NCBI GenBank assembly: GCA_023389055.1
Contig: JAEWFA010000047.1
Span: forward strand, 1 to 64,000
Reading direction: 5' to 3'
Source of the DNA: Pseudomonadota bacterium
Lineage (GTDB): Bacteria; Pseudomonadota; Gammaproteobacteria; Burkholderiales; Burkholderiaceae_E
Length of the DNA stretch: 64,000 bases
Numbering within the stretch: position 1 is the stretch's first letter; each line of letters opens with the position of its first letter. Of the stretch, positions 1 to 7,673 are shown piece by piece. Below the pieces are notes generated by a model that was given only the letters and a program-made list of their open reading frames with translations, was not told where the DNA came from and made no database searches. The translations under genes were made by a program, and so were the position numbers.

Positions 1-31
1 TGGGGGTTGGGGGGTTTGCCGGGGGGGGCGC
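1..31. other. G-homopolymer-rich contig end, probably low quality
   Basis: The first 31 bases are almost only G runs broken by TT and CC. In the gph frame they replace the expected conserved loop with a low-complexity peptide. This looks like a degraded read or assembly end more than biology. Confidence 0.5.
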
Positions 32-479
32 CGACGGCCGCGTCGAAGAAGTCGGCAAGACCGGCTTGCGCGAGCAGTGCCTCGGTGAAGGCCTGCGGCT
101 TGTTCGTGACGCAGGCGAGCGCCAGCCCTTTGGCGCGCATGGCCTCGAGGCCTTCGACGACCTTCGGGTACAGGCGGGCGCTCACGCCGTTCTCGCGCGC
201 GTAGTGACGCTCGAACACGGGCATCGCCGCGTCCACCCCGGCGTCGTCGAAAGGCGCGTCGAGCGACCCGGCGAGCGCGCGCCGCACGAGCACGCGCGCG
301 CCCTTGCCGACCCAGGTTCGCACCGCCCGTTCGCCGACCGGTGTACGGCCGAGTTCGACGAGCATCGCGTCGACGGCCACGGCGAGATCGGCGACGGTGT
401 CGAGCAGCGTTCCGTCGAGGTCGAGCAGAACGGCGCGCGCGGGGAAGATGCGGCGCTGCGCGGCAGGCAAGGTCGTCAC
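1..479 (-). CDS. gph: Phosphoglycolate phosphatase (partial, C-terminus off window)
   Basis: HAD-superfamily hydrolase that removes 2-phosphoglycolate. The N-terminal part is present: the nucleophile motif LLDLDGTLLDT about residues 18-28, then the helical cap and the second HAD motif (CVTNKPQ). The GTG start at 479 overlaps the rpe stop as GTGA, the usual rpe-gph coupling. The gene leaves the window at base 1. The last ~10 codons in the window read as a Pro/Gly-rich string where the family normally has G-G-D-T-x-P-x-K-K-P-x-P, so these terminal bases are suspect. Gph fits better than another HAD phosphatase because of the rpe neighbour. Confidence 0.85.
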   Translation of the reverse strand, partial: MTTLPAAQRRIFPARAVLLDLDGTLLDTVADLAVAVDAMLVELGRTPVGERAVRTWVGKGARVLVRRALAGSLDAPFDDAGVDAAMPVFERHYARENGVSARLYPKVVEGLEAMRAKGLALACVTNKPQAFTEALLAQAGLADFFDAAVGAPPGKPPNP

Positions 480-1168
480 GCGCCGGCAAGCGCCGAACGA
501 AACGCCTGCACGATGCCGCGGTATCCGCCGTCGCTGTCGGGTGCGCCGAACACCGCCGAGCCGGCGACGAAGGTGTCGGCACCGGCTCGCGCGCAGTCGG
601 CGACGTTCTCGACTTTCACGCCACCGTCGATCTCGAGGCGGATCGGCTGGCCGCCCAGCGCCGTGTGCGCATCGATGCGGGTACGCGCCGCACGCAGCTT
701 GGGCAGAGCCGACGGGATGAATTTCTGGCCGCCGAAGCCGGGGTTCACCGACATCAGCAATACGAGATCGATACGATCCATCAGGTGGTCGAGCCAGTTC
801 AGCGGCGTTGCGGGATTGAAGACCAGGCCGGCCTTGCAACCGTGGTCGCGGATCAACTCGAGCGTGCGGTCGACGTGTCGCGTGGCTTCCGGGTGGAAAC
901 TGATCCAGCTGGCGCCGGCTTTCGCGAAATCGCCGACGATGCGATCGACCGGCTCGACCATCAGGTGCACGTCGATCGGAATCTGCACGTGCGGCCGCAC
1001 CGCATCGCACACCATCGGGCCGATGCTCAGGTTCGGCACGTAGTGGTTGTCCATGACGTCGAAGTGGATCCAATCGACGCCGGCGGCCTGCACGGCGCGT
1101 ACTTCCTCGCCCAGGCGTGCGAAATCGGCGGACAGGATGCTGGGGGCGAGCAGGAAGTCGGAGGACAT
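476..1168 (-). CDS. rpe: Ribulose-phosphate 3-epimerase
   Basis: Interconverts D-ribulose 5-phosphate and D-xylulose 5-phosphate in the pentose phosphate or Calvin pathway; cytosolic TIM barrel. The 230-residue product has the family signatures LAPSILSADF at the N-terminus, HFDVMDNHYVPN near residues 34-45, DVHLMVE, MSVNPGFGGQKF and EIDGGV, which contain the metal-binding His/Asp residues. The start is placed at the ATG at 1168 (MSSDFLLAPS); an upstream in-frame extension has no family similarity. It overlaps gph by GTGA and is divergent from apaG. Confidence 0.96.
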   Translation of the reverse strand: MSSDFLLAPSILSADFARLGEEVRAVQAAGVDWIHFDVMDNHYVPNLSIGPMVCDAVRPHVQIPIDVHLMVEPVDRIVGDFAKAGASWISFHPEATRHVDRTLELIRDHGCKAGLVFNPATPLNWLDHLMDRIDLVLLMSVNPGFGGQKFIPSALPKLRAARTRIDAHTALGGQPIRLEIDGGVKVENVADCARAGADTFVAGSAVFGAPDSDGGYRGIVQAFRSALAGA

Positions 1169-1202
1169 TGGAGGGATTCGCGAACACGCTCGAAGTGCGT
1201 GT

Positions 1203-1214
1203 CTACAATTGTAG
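1203..1214. promoter_or_regulatory. Perfect 12-bp palindrome with -10 boxes on both strands (rpe/apaG)
   Basis: CTACAATTGTAG reads the same on both strands and contains TACAAT in each direction. It lies between the divergent rpe (start 1168) and apaG (start 1237) genes. No good -35 hexamer is visible on either side. It could be a shared divergent -10 region or an operator. Confidence 0.4.
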
Positions 1215-1236
1215 CCAGCCACCGATCTGCGCAGCC

Positions 1237-1623
1237 GTGCCCGAACCCGACAAGAGATACGATTTCCGCATCGAGGTGCAGACCTCGTATCTGCCGGAGC
1301 AGTCGAAGCCCGACGATTCCCGCTATTCGTTCGCGTATACCGTGCGCATCACGAACCGGGGCAGGGTCGCCGCGCAGTTGATCAGCCGGCACTGGTTCAT
1401 CAGCGACGACGACGGGCGCGAGCTCGAGGTCAAGGGCCTGGGCGTCGTCGGGCAGCAGCCGCTGCTCAAGCCCGGCGAGCGCTTCGAATACACCAGCGGC
1501 AGCCAGCTCGCGACGCCTTCCGGCGAGATGCGCGGCAGCTATTTCTTCGTTTCCGAAGACGGCGAGCGCTTCGACATCGAGATCCCGCAATTCGCGCTGA
1601 GCATGCCGCGAACGCTGCATTGA
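1237..1623 (+). CDS. apaG: ApaG domain protein
   Basis: Small cytosolic ApaG-fold (fibronectin-like beta sandwich) protein; the biochemical role of the family is not settled. The product from the GTG at 1237 is 128 residues, the normal family length, with the typical segments VEVQTSYLPEQS-like near the start, RYSFAYTVRITN, SRHWFISD, GVVGQQPLLKPGE and GSYFFVSEDG. Upstream in-frame codons cross the rpe promoter region and are not family-like, so GTG is preferred. Its stop overlaps the mltA start. Confidence 0.93.
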   Translation: MPEPDKRYDFRIEVQTSYLPEQSKPDDSRYSFAYTVRITNRGRVAAQLISRHWFISDDDGRELEVKGLGVVGQQPLLKPGERFEYTSGSQLATPSGEMRGSYFFVSEDGERFDIEIPQFALSMPRTLH

Positions 1624-2888
1624 TCGGCGTCTCGTTTTCCGACGGCTTGCGTGCCGCGGCGCTTCGCGTTGCGCGTGCGAGCGGGCTCGTTGCGGCCTGT
1701 GCGGTGCTCGCAATGCTCACCCCCGGATGCGCGCTGAAGCCGAAGCCGGATGCACCGGTACCGCAGCGCGAGACGGTGACGACATCGAAAACCGAGGCGC
1801 CGACGCCGGGATGGGCGGCGCCGTCGACTTCGGGGTCCACCGCGCGCGCTGCACGGCGCATCGACACGCTGCCGGGGTGGAGCGACGACGACCTGCGAGG
1901 CCTACACGAAGCTCTCGCGCGGCAATGCGCGCTGGCGCGCCCACCGGCACCCTGGACGGAACTGTGCCCGCATCTGCCCCCACCCGAGGCGCTCGCCCCC
2001 TGGTTGGCCGATCGCTTCGAGGCATGGCCCCTCGCCGCCGCCGACGGCAGGCACGAAGGCCTGCTCACCGGGTATTACGAGCCGATCCTGCACGGAACGC
2101 GCACCCGGATGCATGCGACACAGGTGCCGCTGCACGCGCGCCCTGCAGACCTCGTCGCCCTGCCCGACGGCTCTCGCCACCGGCTGCGCGACGGCAAACC
2201 TGCCGGGCCCTACCCGAGCCGCGCGCGAATCGAGGACGACGGGCTGCCGAATGCGAAAGCATTGCTGTGGCTCGACGATCCGATCGAAGCCTTCTTCCTT
2301 CAGGTGCAGGGCTCGGGGCGCGTGCGCCTGCCGGACGGATCGATCGTGCGCGTGGGCTTCGCCGACCACAACGGGCATGCATACCGCGCGATCGGGCGAG
2401 TACTGATCGAGCGCGGCGAGATGGCGCCCGAAGCGGTCGACGCGGCGGCGATCCGCGCGTGGTTGCGTTCGCATCCCGGGCAGGCGCGCGAGGTGATGCA
2501 GGCGAACCCGCGCTACATCTTCTTTCGCGAACTGCCGTCGACGACAATGAACGACGCAGGGCCGCCCGGCTCGCTCGGCGTCGCGCTCACTGCGATGCGC
2601 TCGGTCGCCACCGACCCGGCCTTCGTCCCGCCGGGCGCACTGCTCTACGTGGACGGCTCGCACCCCGGCACCGGCGCGCCGATGCGACGCGTTGTCGTGT
2701 CGCAGGACCGCGGAGCGGCGATCGTCGGCGCGGTGCGCGCCGACCTGTTCTGGGGCTCGGGCGACGAGGCGGGTCGTCTCGCCGGGCTCGCCCGGCAGCC
2801 GATGCGCATGTGGTTGCTGTGGCCGAAAGGCGTTCAGCTCTTCGAATGCGCCGCGAGCATCTTGCCGAAGTGCTCGGGCGGCGCGTAG
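1620..2888 (+). CDS. mltA: Membrane-bound lytic murein transglycosylase A
   Basis: Cleaves peptidoglycan glycan strands to 1,6-anhydromuropeptides; outer-membrane lipoprotein. The 422-residue product has a signal peptide ending in a lipobox (LTPGC, Cys ~37), the MltA domain (TGYYEP, PYPSRA, FFLQVQGSGR, PRYIFFRE) and a C-terminal 3D domain with S-Q-D-R-G-A-A-I around Asp363, the region of the family catalytic aspartate. The TTG at 1620 overlaps the apaG stop; TTG at 1647 is an alternative. The family usually ends near LWPK; here 16 more residues run antisense into the end of dsbC, giving a 55-bp convergent overlap. Confidence 0.93.
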   Translation: MIGVSFSDGLRAAALRVARASGLVAACAVLAMLTPGCALKPKPDAPVPQRETVTTSKTEAPTPGWAAPSTSGSTARAARRIDTLPGWSDDDLRGLHEALARQCALARPPAPWTELCPHLPPPEALAPWLADRFEAWPLAAADGRHEGLLTGYYEPILHGTRTRMHATQVPLHARPADLVALPDGSRHRLRDGKPAGPYPSRARIEDDGLPNAKALLWLDDPIEAFFLQVQGSGRVRLPDGSIVRVGFADHNGHAYRAIGRVLIERGEMAPEAVDAAAIRAWLRSHPGQAREVMQANPRYIFFRELPSTTMNDAGPPGSLGVALTAMRSVATDPAFVPPGALLYVDGSHPGTGAPMRRVVVSQDRGAAIVGAVRADLFWGSGDEAGRLAGLARQPMRMWLLWPKGVQLFECAASILPKCSGGA

Positions 2889-3610
2889 CCGGTGAGCCGT
2901 CGGCCGTTCGAGAAGAAGACGACCGGCGTGCCGGTGATGCCGAGTTTCTGCGCGAGGTCGTGCACCTGCTTCAGCGGCGTCTCGCAGGTGCCCGCGTTGC
3001 CCGGCACCCGGTTGTTCAGCAGCAGGTCGTTCCACGCACGCGCCGGGTCGGCCGCGCACAGCGCCTTGCGCGCCTTGCTCTCCGAATCGGCGGCGAGGAA
3101 AGCGAGCGGGAACGTGTAGATCGTCAGGTCGTCGAGCTTGACGAGATCGGCACGCAGTCGCTTGCAGTAGCCGCAGTTCGCATCCTCGAACACCGCGACG
3201 ACCCGCTTGCCGTTGCCGTTGACCTGCTTGATCGCCAGGTCCAGCGGCAGCACGCCGAAATCGATCGTCTGCAGTTCCTCGACGCGCTCCTGCGTCAGGT
3301 TGCGCTGCGACTTCAGTTCGATCAGGTCGCCGTCGAGGAACATGTACTTGCCCTGCGCGTCGACGTAGAGCAGGCGGTTTCCGACGCGGACCTCGTACAG
3401 CCCCGGCACGGGCGTCGCGCGAACCTCGTCGACCTTCGTGCGACCGCTGGTGATCTGCTCCATGGCCGCGCGCACGCGCGCTTCGGCAGCGCCGTCGGGC
3501 GCCGTCTGCGCGTGCGGCAGCGGCGAAGCGAGCATCAGCGAAAGGCCGAGCGCGGCTGCGCCGAGCGAAGCAGCCAGGCGATGCGCGGGGCGCGAAGAAA
3601 TGCGAAACAT
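2834..3610 (-). CDS. dsbC: Thiol:disulfide interchange protein DsbC
   Basis: Periplasmic disulfide isomerase that corrects wrong disulfides and is kept reduced by DsbD. The 258-residue product has a signal peptide (cleavage after PHAQ), an N-terminal dimerisation domain and a thioredoxin-fold domain with C146-G-Y-C149 and the cis-proline loop TGTPVVFF. The ATG at 3610 is preceded by AGAGG. It lies 28 bp after the UbiH-family gene, probably in one transcript. The 3' end overlaps mltA. Confidence 0.94.
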   Translation of the reverse strand: MFRISSRPAHRLAASLGAAALGLSLMLASPLPHAQTAPDGAAEARVRAAMEQITSGRTKVDEVRATPVPGLYEVRVGNRLLYVDAQGKYMFLDGDLIELKSQRNLTQERVEELQTIDFGVLPLDLAIKQVNGNGKRVVAVFEDANCGYCKRLRADLVKLDDLTIYTFPLAFLAADSESKARKALCAADPARAWNDLLLNNRVPGNAGTCETPLKQVHDLAQKLGITGTPVVFFSNGRRLTGYAPPEHFGKMLAAHSKS

Positions 3611-3638
3611 GGAAGGCAACCTCTTGAATGCCGCAGCG

Positions 3639-4904
3639 CTAGCGTACCGCCTGCGCCACGAGCTGTTTCCGGATCCAGCCGGATCGTGCCACGGCGCGCC
3701 AGCCGAAGCCGACGAACGAACGCACGAGCGGCGCGACCGGCTTCGGCGCGAGCGGGCGCACCGGATCGAACAGGCGCTGCAGGCCGTCGGTGGTGCGACG
3801 CATCGCCCAGACGGGCTCGGCGCGTGCGCGCTCGTACCGACGCAGCAGCAGCCGATCGCCGGGGTCGCGCATCGACTCGCGCGCGCGCAGCGTTCGCACG
3901 AGCGCCTCGACGTCGCCGAAACCCAGGTTCATGCCCTGCCCGGCCAGCGGATGCACGACGTGCGCCGCATCGCCCACGAGTGCGACGCGCTGCGCGATCA
4001 GCGACGATGCACGCGCCAGGCGCAGCGGGAAGCCCGCAACGCGCGAGATCGACGTCATTGCACCCAGCGCCGAGCCGGTGGCCTGCTGCACGCGCGCGGC
4101 GAGCTGCTCGGGCGTCATCGCCTGCAGCTCGTCGGCGAGCTCGTGCGGCGCCGCCCACACCATGCTCACACGACCCGCAGGCTCGTGCGCCAGGCCGGTG
4201 ACGGGCAGCGGCAGCAGCGCCAGCACGCCGTGCTCGCCGAACCACTGCCAGGCGACGTCGCGGTGCGACAGCGAAGTGTCGAAATGCGCGACGAGCGCTC
4301 GCTGCGGATATTCGGAGACGCGATTGTCGATGCCGGCGGCTTCGCGCACACGAGACGCGGCGCCGTCGGCGCCGACGACCAGGCGCGTCTCGATGCGACG
4401 GCCGTCTTCGAGCAGCAGACGGACGTGCGAAGCCGGCGCCGACGACGGCGTCTGTGCGTCTCGGTGCTCGAAGCCCTCGAAGCGTTCGTCGACGACGCGC
4501 AGCGCCGCTGCACGCTGCGCTTCGTGCAGGGCATGCATCAGGTTGCGCTGCTCGACGATCCAGGCGAGCGCCTCGATGCACGATTCGTAGGCGCTGAAAT
4601 GCAGTTCGTCGTCCTGCGAGCCGAACGCGGGGAAGACGCGCATGTCGTAGACCGGCGCGATGCGCTGCATGTCGAGCGGCTGCCAGGCGTCGATCGACTC
4701 GAGCAGTCGCCGCGTGGCGGGCGACAGCGCGAAGACGCGCAGATCCCAGGCGTCGGACTCGTCGACGACCTCGGGCACGGGCCGCGCGCCGACGAGAACC
4801 GTGGACAAGCCCGCGCGCGACAGCGCGAGCGCCGCCGCCATGCCGACCGCACCGCGGCCGACGACGACGACGTCGGTGCGGATCAGGTCACTGCTTGCCG
4901 ACAT
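3639..4904 (-). CDS. UbiH/UbiF/VisC-family FAD monooxygenase, ubiquinone ring hydroxylase
   Basis: FAD-dependent aromatic hydroxylase, most likely acting on a ubiquinone precursor ring. The 421-residue product has the dinucleotide-binding G-R-G-A-V-G near residues 17-22, the middle DG-type motif (VVGADGA) and the C-terminal GDAAHVVHPLAGQGMNLG flavin motif typical of UbiH-family enzymes. It is first in a two-gene unit with dsbC. A perfect TATAAT lies only 6 nt before the ATG and no Shine-Dalgarno is seen. Which ring position it hydroxylates (UbiH, UbiF, UbiI, UbiM type) cannot be told from the sequence alone. Confidence 0.88.
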   Translation of the reverse strand: MSASSDLIRTDVVVVGRGAVGMAAALALSRAGLSTVLVGARPVPEVVDESDAWDLRVFALSPATRRLLESIDAWQPLDMQRIAPVYDMRVFPAFGSQDDELHFSAYESCIEALAWIVEQRNLMHALHEAQRAAALRVVDERFEGFEHRDAQTPSSAPASHVRLLLEDGRRIETRLVVGADGAASRVREAAGIDNRVSEYPQRALVAHFDTSLSHRDVAWQWFGEHGVLALLPLPVTGLAHEPAGRVSMVWAAPHELADELQAMTPEQLAARVQQATGSALGAMTSISRVAGFPLRLARASSLIAQRVALVGDAAHVVHPLAGQGMNLGFGDVEALVRTLRARESMRDPGDRLLLRRYERARAEPVWAMRRTTDGLQRLFDPVRPLAPKPVAPLVRSFVGFGWRAVARSGWIRKQLVAQAVR

Positions 4905-4910
4905 GGGCGG

Positions 4911-4916
4911 ATTATA
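4911..4916 (-). promoter_or_regulatory. -10 box of the UbiH-family gene, leaderless-type
   Basis: On the minus strand a consensus TATAAT ends 6 nt before the ATG at 4904. Transcription would start at or within two bases of the start codon. The -35 region is poor. Confidence 0.5.
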
Positions 4917-4995
4917 GGTGGCGCGTCTCGGGACGCAGGGCTCATCTGCTAAGATTGCGGCCTTTCCGGCGCGGCGGGTCTGCCCCGCGCCCCGG

Positions 4996-5050
<55 letters not shown>

Positions 5051-5071
<21 letters not shown>

Positions 5072-5133
5072 TCGATTTGGCGAGCGTAGCGAGCAAAATC
5101 GATCGCCGAGGGCGATTCCGCCCTTGGCCACCA
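5051..5133 (+). repeat. 21-bp direct repeat of the tRNA-Phe 3' end (attachment-site-like)
   Basis: Bases 5051-5071 (T-loop to CCA of tRNA-Phe) recur without mismatch at 5113-5133, outside any tRNA. The match stops at both edges. The 41 bp between holds direct copies of GCGAGC around GTA and a TCGATTT/AAATCGA inverted pair. Exact 3' tRNA duplications are what tyrosine-recombinase integration leaves, and transposase debris follows at once. No integrase gene is present. Confidence 0.7.
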
Positions 5134-5445
5134 CTCTCGCTGACCTGACCGGGGAAATTCGAGCCACTCGTTGCTTGAGGATGGCCGCAGGTTGAACCGC
5201 TTGGCTTGGCTGACGAACTCAGGGCCGTTATCGGAGCGCACGAAGCGCGGTACTCCTCGCCGGCTATAGACAAAAGCCAAGGCTCGTTGTCCCCCACCTC
5301 CGTGAGCCCAACGGGAATAGCCGGTGGGATGGCTCAGGCCCAACGCTTGCCAGCCGGAGTCTGGGTCCCATGAGCGAAAACCGGAGCGGTCGGCTCAGCT
5401 ACTGGCGAGACCCCGGCAAAAGAAACAAGGAAACAAGGAACGGCC
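5134..5445 (-). mobile_element. IS3-type element debris between tRNA-Phe and the DUF305 gene
   Basis: These ~310 bases have no intact gene. 5200-5283 (minus strand) encode a recognisable piece of an IS3-family transposase; the rest is not recognisable. No terminal inverted repeats or target duplication could be identified. The region is less GC-rich than the surrounding core genes. Confidence 0.55.
5200..5283 (-). pseudogene. IS3-family transposase (OrfB) fragment
   Basis: On the minus strand, about 28 residues read A-L-A-F-V-Y-S-R-R-G-V-P-R-F-V-R-S-D-N-G-P-E-F. The end of this is the catalytic-core segment around the second Asp of the DDE triad in IS3-family OrfB. Similarity is lost on both sides, so this is a decayed remnant. 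It is the clearest sign that the region was once mobile DNA. Confidence 0.7.
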
Positions 5446-6003
5446 ATGGATCGGCAAGAGCACGACATGAGCAGGAGTTGGGGCAAGTTCGCGGCAATGA
5501 TCGCGACATCAGTTGCCGTCATGTTTGGCTTGATGTATCAACTGGTCTATTCACTGGAGCACGCATTTTTCAGCGTAAACCGGCTGGTTGCATCCTTCGT
5601 CATGGGATGCGTGATGACCATCGTGATGCTGGGTTTCATGTGGTCGATGTACAAGGGGAAAGGGACCAAGATTGCCGTTCTCCTCGTGGCGGCGCTCGTT
5701 GGAGTCGCGCTTCTTGCGGCAAATAGAAGCCAGGCATTGATTGAGGACGTCGACTTCATGAAGTCCATGATTCCTCATCACTCGATTGCCATCAACAACG
5801 CGCGCAAGGCGAGCATCAGCGACCCCCGGGTACGCAAACTCGCCGACGGGATCATCGAGTCGCAAGTCCGCGAGATTGCCGAGATGAAGCTGCTCATCGA
5901 CGACATTTCCCGAAACGGCGAACGCGGCGAGGCTGATCTTCCGGCTCGTTCCGCCGACTTGGCTCCCGAGATGGAACGAACGATCAGGGAGGTCGTGCGA
6001 TGA
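5446..6003 (+). CDS. DUF305 domain membrane protein
   Basis: A 185-residue inner-membrane protein with three hydrophobic segments (about residues 12-30, 40-63 and 72-88), then a periplasmic or cytoplasmic DUF305 segment with the hallmark F-M-x-S-M-I-P-H-H-S and a second helix (ESQVREIAEMKLLIDDI). DUF305 is a ferritin-like helical family of unknown role, often found next to metal-resistance genes on mobile DNA. AAGGAA lies ~8 nt before the ATG; M8 at 5467 is an alternative. Its base composition is lower in GC than its neighbours, consistent with transfer along with the IS debris. Confidence 0.85.
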   Translation: MDRQEHDMSRSWGKFAAMIATSVAVMFGLMYQLVYSLEHAFFSVNRLVASFVMGCVMTIVMLGFMWSMYKGKGTKIAVLLVAALVGVALLAANRSQALIEDVDFMKSMIPHHSIAINNARKASISDPRVRKLADGIIESQVREIAEMKLLIDDISRNGERGEADLPARSADLAPEMERTIREVVR

Positions 6004-6081
6004 AGAGGTCGGCAGGCTCAAGTGCGCCGACGAAGTAAACTCATCTCTGTCGAGCCGCACGACCCGAACCGAGGACCCACG

Positions 6082-6375
6082 ATGAGCCTCTTCGACACGA
6101 TGAAGGGAGTGCCCCTGCCCAGCACCGAAGCGGAGCGCAACGAATTCGTCGTCTCCGAGGTTTCCCACGGATTCTGGGAATACCACCTTTCGCGCAGGAA
6201 CAACATCCTGCGCGCAGTGTGCGGGGCACCGACGATGCCGACCGCCATGCCGCTCTCGGCCTGGGGCAGCCAGGTCGAAGAAGGGCTTCCGAGGCGTCCG
6301 GTCTACTGCGAAGCGTGCGCGCGCATCGCCTGGCCGGACGGACAGGCGTCAAAGGACCAGAAGCCATCCGACTAA
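6082..6375 (+). CDS. 97-residue protein of unknown function
   Basis: Not recognised. A soluble small protein starting MSLFDTMKG, with a GAGGA ribosome site before the ATG at 6082. It has a Cys in RAVCGAP and a C-E-A-C pair near residues 79-82, so it could bind a metal or iron-sulfur centre, but no family is visible. It follows the DUF305 gene by 78 bp in the same direction and may belong to the same acquired segment. Likely real because of its clear start site and context. Confidence 0.6.
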   Translation: MSLFDTMKGVPLPSTEAERNEFVVSEVSHGFWEYHLSRRNNILRAVCGAPTMPTAMPLSAWGSQVEEGLPRRPVYCEACARIAWPDGQASKDQKPSD

Positions 6376-6469
6376 AGTCGGCGACCGCACCGCCTCAGTC
6401 TTCGGCCGCCTTTTCGCCCGCCGCCTCGTCATCGGATCTTCGCGAATCTTCTCGATTTCATTCCGCTCC

Positions 6470-7207
6470 TCATGCGCGCGCATACAGCGGCAGCACCGCG
6501 CCGCTGATCTCCCGGTTGGCGGGGGAGACGAGTTGCAGGACGGCCTCGGCTGCCGCGTCGGTGGAGACCCACCTCGAGGTGTCGGCGTCGGGCATCGCCC
6601 GGCGGTTGGCGGCCGTATCGAGCGTCGAAGGGGCGATTGCGTTGACCAGGATGCGCTCGCCCTTCAGCTCTTCGGCAAGCGCCAGCGTGATCGCCGCCAC
6701 GGCCGCCTTGCTGGCCGCGTAGGCCGCCATCTGCGCACCCTTTCGCGGTTCGATACCGGGACGCGCCGCGACGTTGACGATGCGTCCGCCGGCGTCGGCC
6801 CTGCGCATCGCGCGCACGGCCGCACGCGAGCAGAGATACGCGGTCAACGCATTCGTTTCGATCATCCGCCGGAAATCGGCGCCCGATGCGTCGGCGATCG
6901 GAGCCATGACGAAACCGCCGGCCAGATGAACCGACGCCCAGAGTGCAGGAAGCCCATCGTAGAACCGATCCACGGACGCCTGATCGGCGAGGTCGACGTC
7001 GTGCACGACGTGCAGGCGTCCGCCGTGGGTGTCCGTGTGCGTGTCCGCGCCTGCGTCTGCGTCCGCGGCGCGATCACCGGAACGCCGGCTCGGCACGTGA
7101 CAGGTCGCGCCGGCCCGCAGCAGGCGGCGCACGACGGCCTCGCCCAGCGCTCCCGTTCCTCCGGTCACGACGACGTGACGATCGGCGAGCGAGTCGATCG
7201 TGTTCAT
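6470..7207 (-). CDS. Short-chain dehydrogenase/reductase (SDR)
   Basis: Classical SDR oxidoreductase, 245 residues, using NAD(P). It has the Rossmann motif TGGTGALGE near residues 15-23, a substrate-side NVAA segment and the active-site pattern A-A-Y-A-A-S-K with catalytic Tyr and Lys. The usual NNAG is replaced by HLAGG, so this is a divergent subgroup. The substrate is unknown. Its ATG overlaps the stop of the truncated PEP-mutase-like gene (ATGA), so both sit in one transcript reading from the MFS gene. Confidence 0.85.
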   Translation of the reverse strand: MNTIDSLADRHVVVTGGTGALGEAVVRRLLRAGATCHVPSRRSGDRAADADAGADTHTDTHGGRLHVVHDVDLADQASVDRFYDGLPALWASVHLAGGFVMAPIADASGADFRRMIETNALTAYLCSRAAVRAMRRADAGGRIVNVAARPGIEPRKGAQMAAYAASKAAVAAITLALAEELKGERILVNAIAPSTLDTAANRRAMPDADTSRWVSTDAAAEAVLQLVSPANREISGAVLPLYARA

Positions 7208-7647
7208 GTTGCAAACAACCGTTGCAGCTCCGGATAACCCAATCCGGCATCGAAGCGATCGAGGCGCGCGCTGCCGCGCCACTGTCGCGCTGCTTCTCGC
7301 GCGCACGACAGCGCCAGCGTCGCCAGCCGGGTGGCGGTGCTGACCCGCGCCACGCCGGGTCGGCCGAGTTCGGCAAGGTCCGGCAAACCGGCACCGACGT
7401 TGACGGGCGCGTCGACTTCCGCGCACACGCGGGCGATGGCGTCGTGGTCGGTGAGCGCGATCGGATAGACGCAATCGGCTCCGGAGGCCAGATAGGCTCG
7501 CGCGCGACGCACCGTCTGCGCGATGCGCTCGGCGCTGCTTGCGTTGTCGCCGACGATTCGCAGGACGCGACTGCGATCGTGCAGCGCGCGCAAACGCTGC
7601 GCCCGTTCGATCTGTACCGGCCCGTCCATGTCGACCCCCGCGTGCAT
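7204..7647 (-). pseudogene. Truncated isocitrate lyase/PEP mutase family protein
   Basis: The 147-codon open frame matches only the C-terminal half of the ICL/PEP-mutase TIM-barrel family: TVRRARAYLASGADCVYP, then a VDAPVNV-G-AGLPDLAEL-GVARVS strand-loop series and a terminal helix. The family is normally ~260-280 residues and begins with the substrate and metal-binding half (NAWDxxSAR, ADxExGYG, ARTD), all missing here. Upstream sequence is the MFS gene in another frame, so the N-terminus was deleted. The ATGA junction to the SDR survives. A translated fragment cannot be excluded, but catalysis is not expected. Confidence 0.7.
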
Positions 7648-7673
7648 CGGATCACCGTCGCCTCCCGCGATCG

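Noticed and set aside
1727..4201. An 824-codon plus-strand frame crossing mltA, dsbC and the UbiH-family gene
   Set aside because: It runs through three well-supported genes on both strands and has an Arg/Ala-rich random composition.
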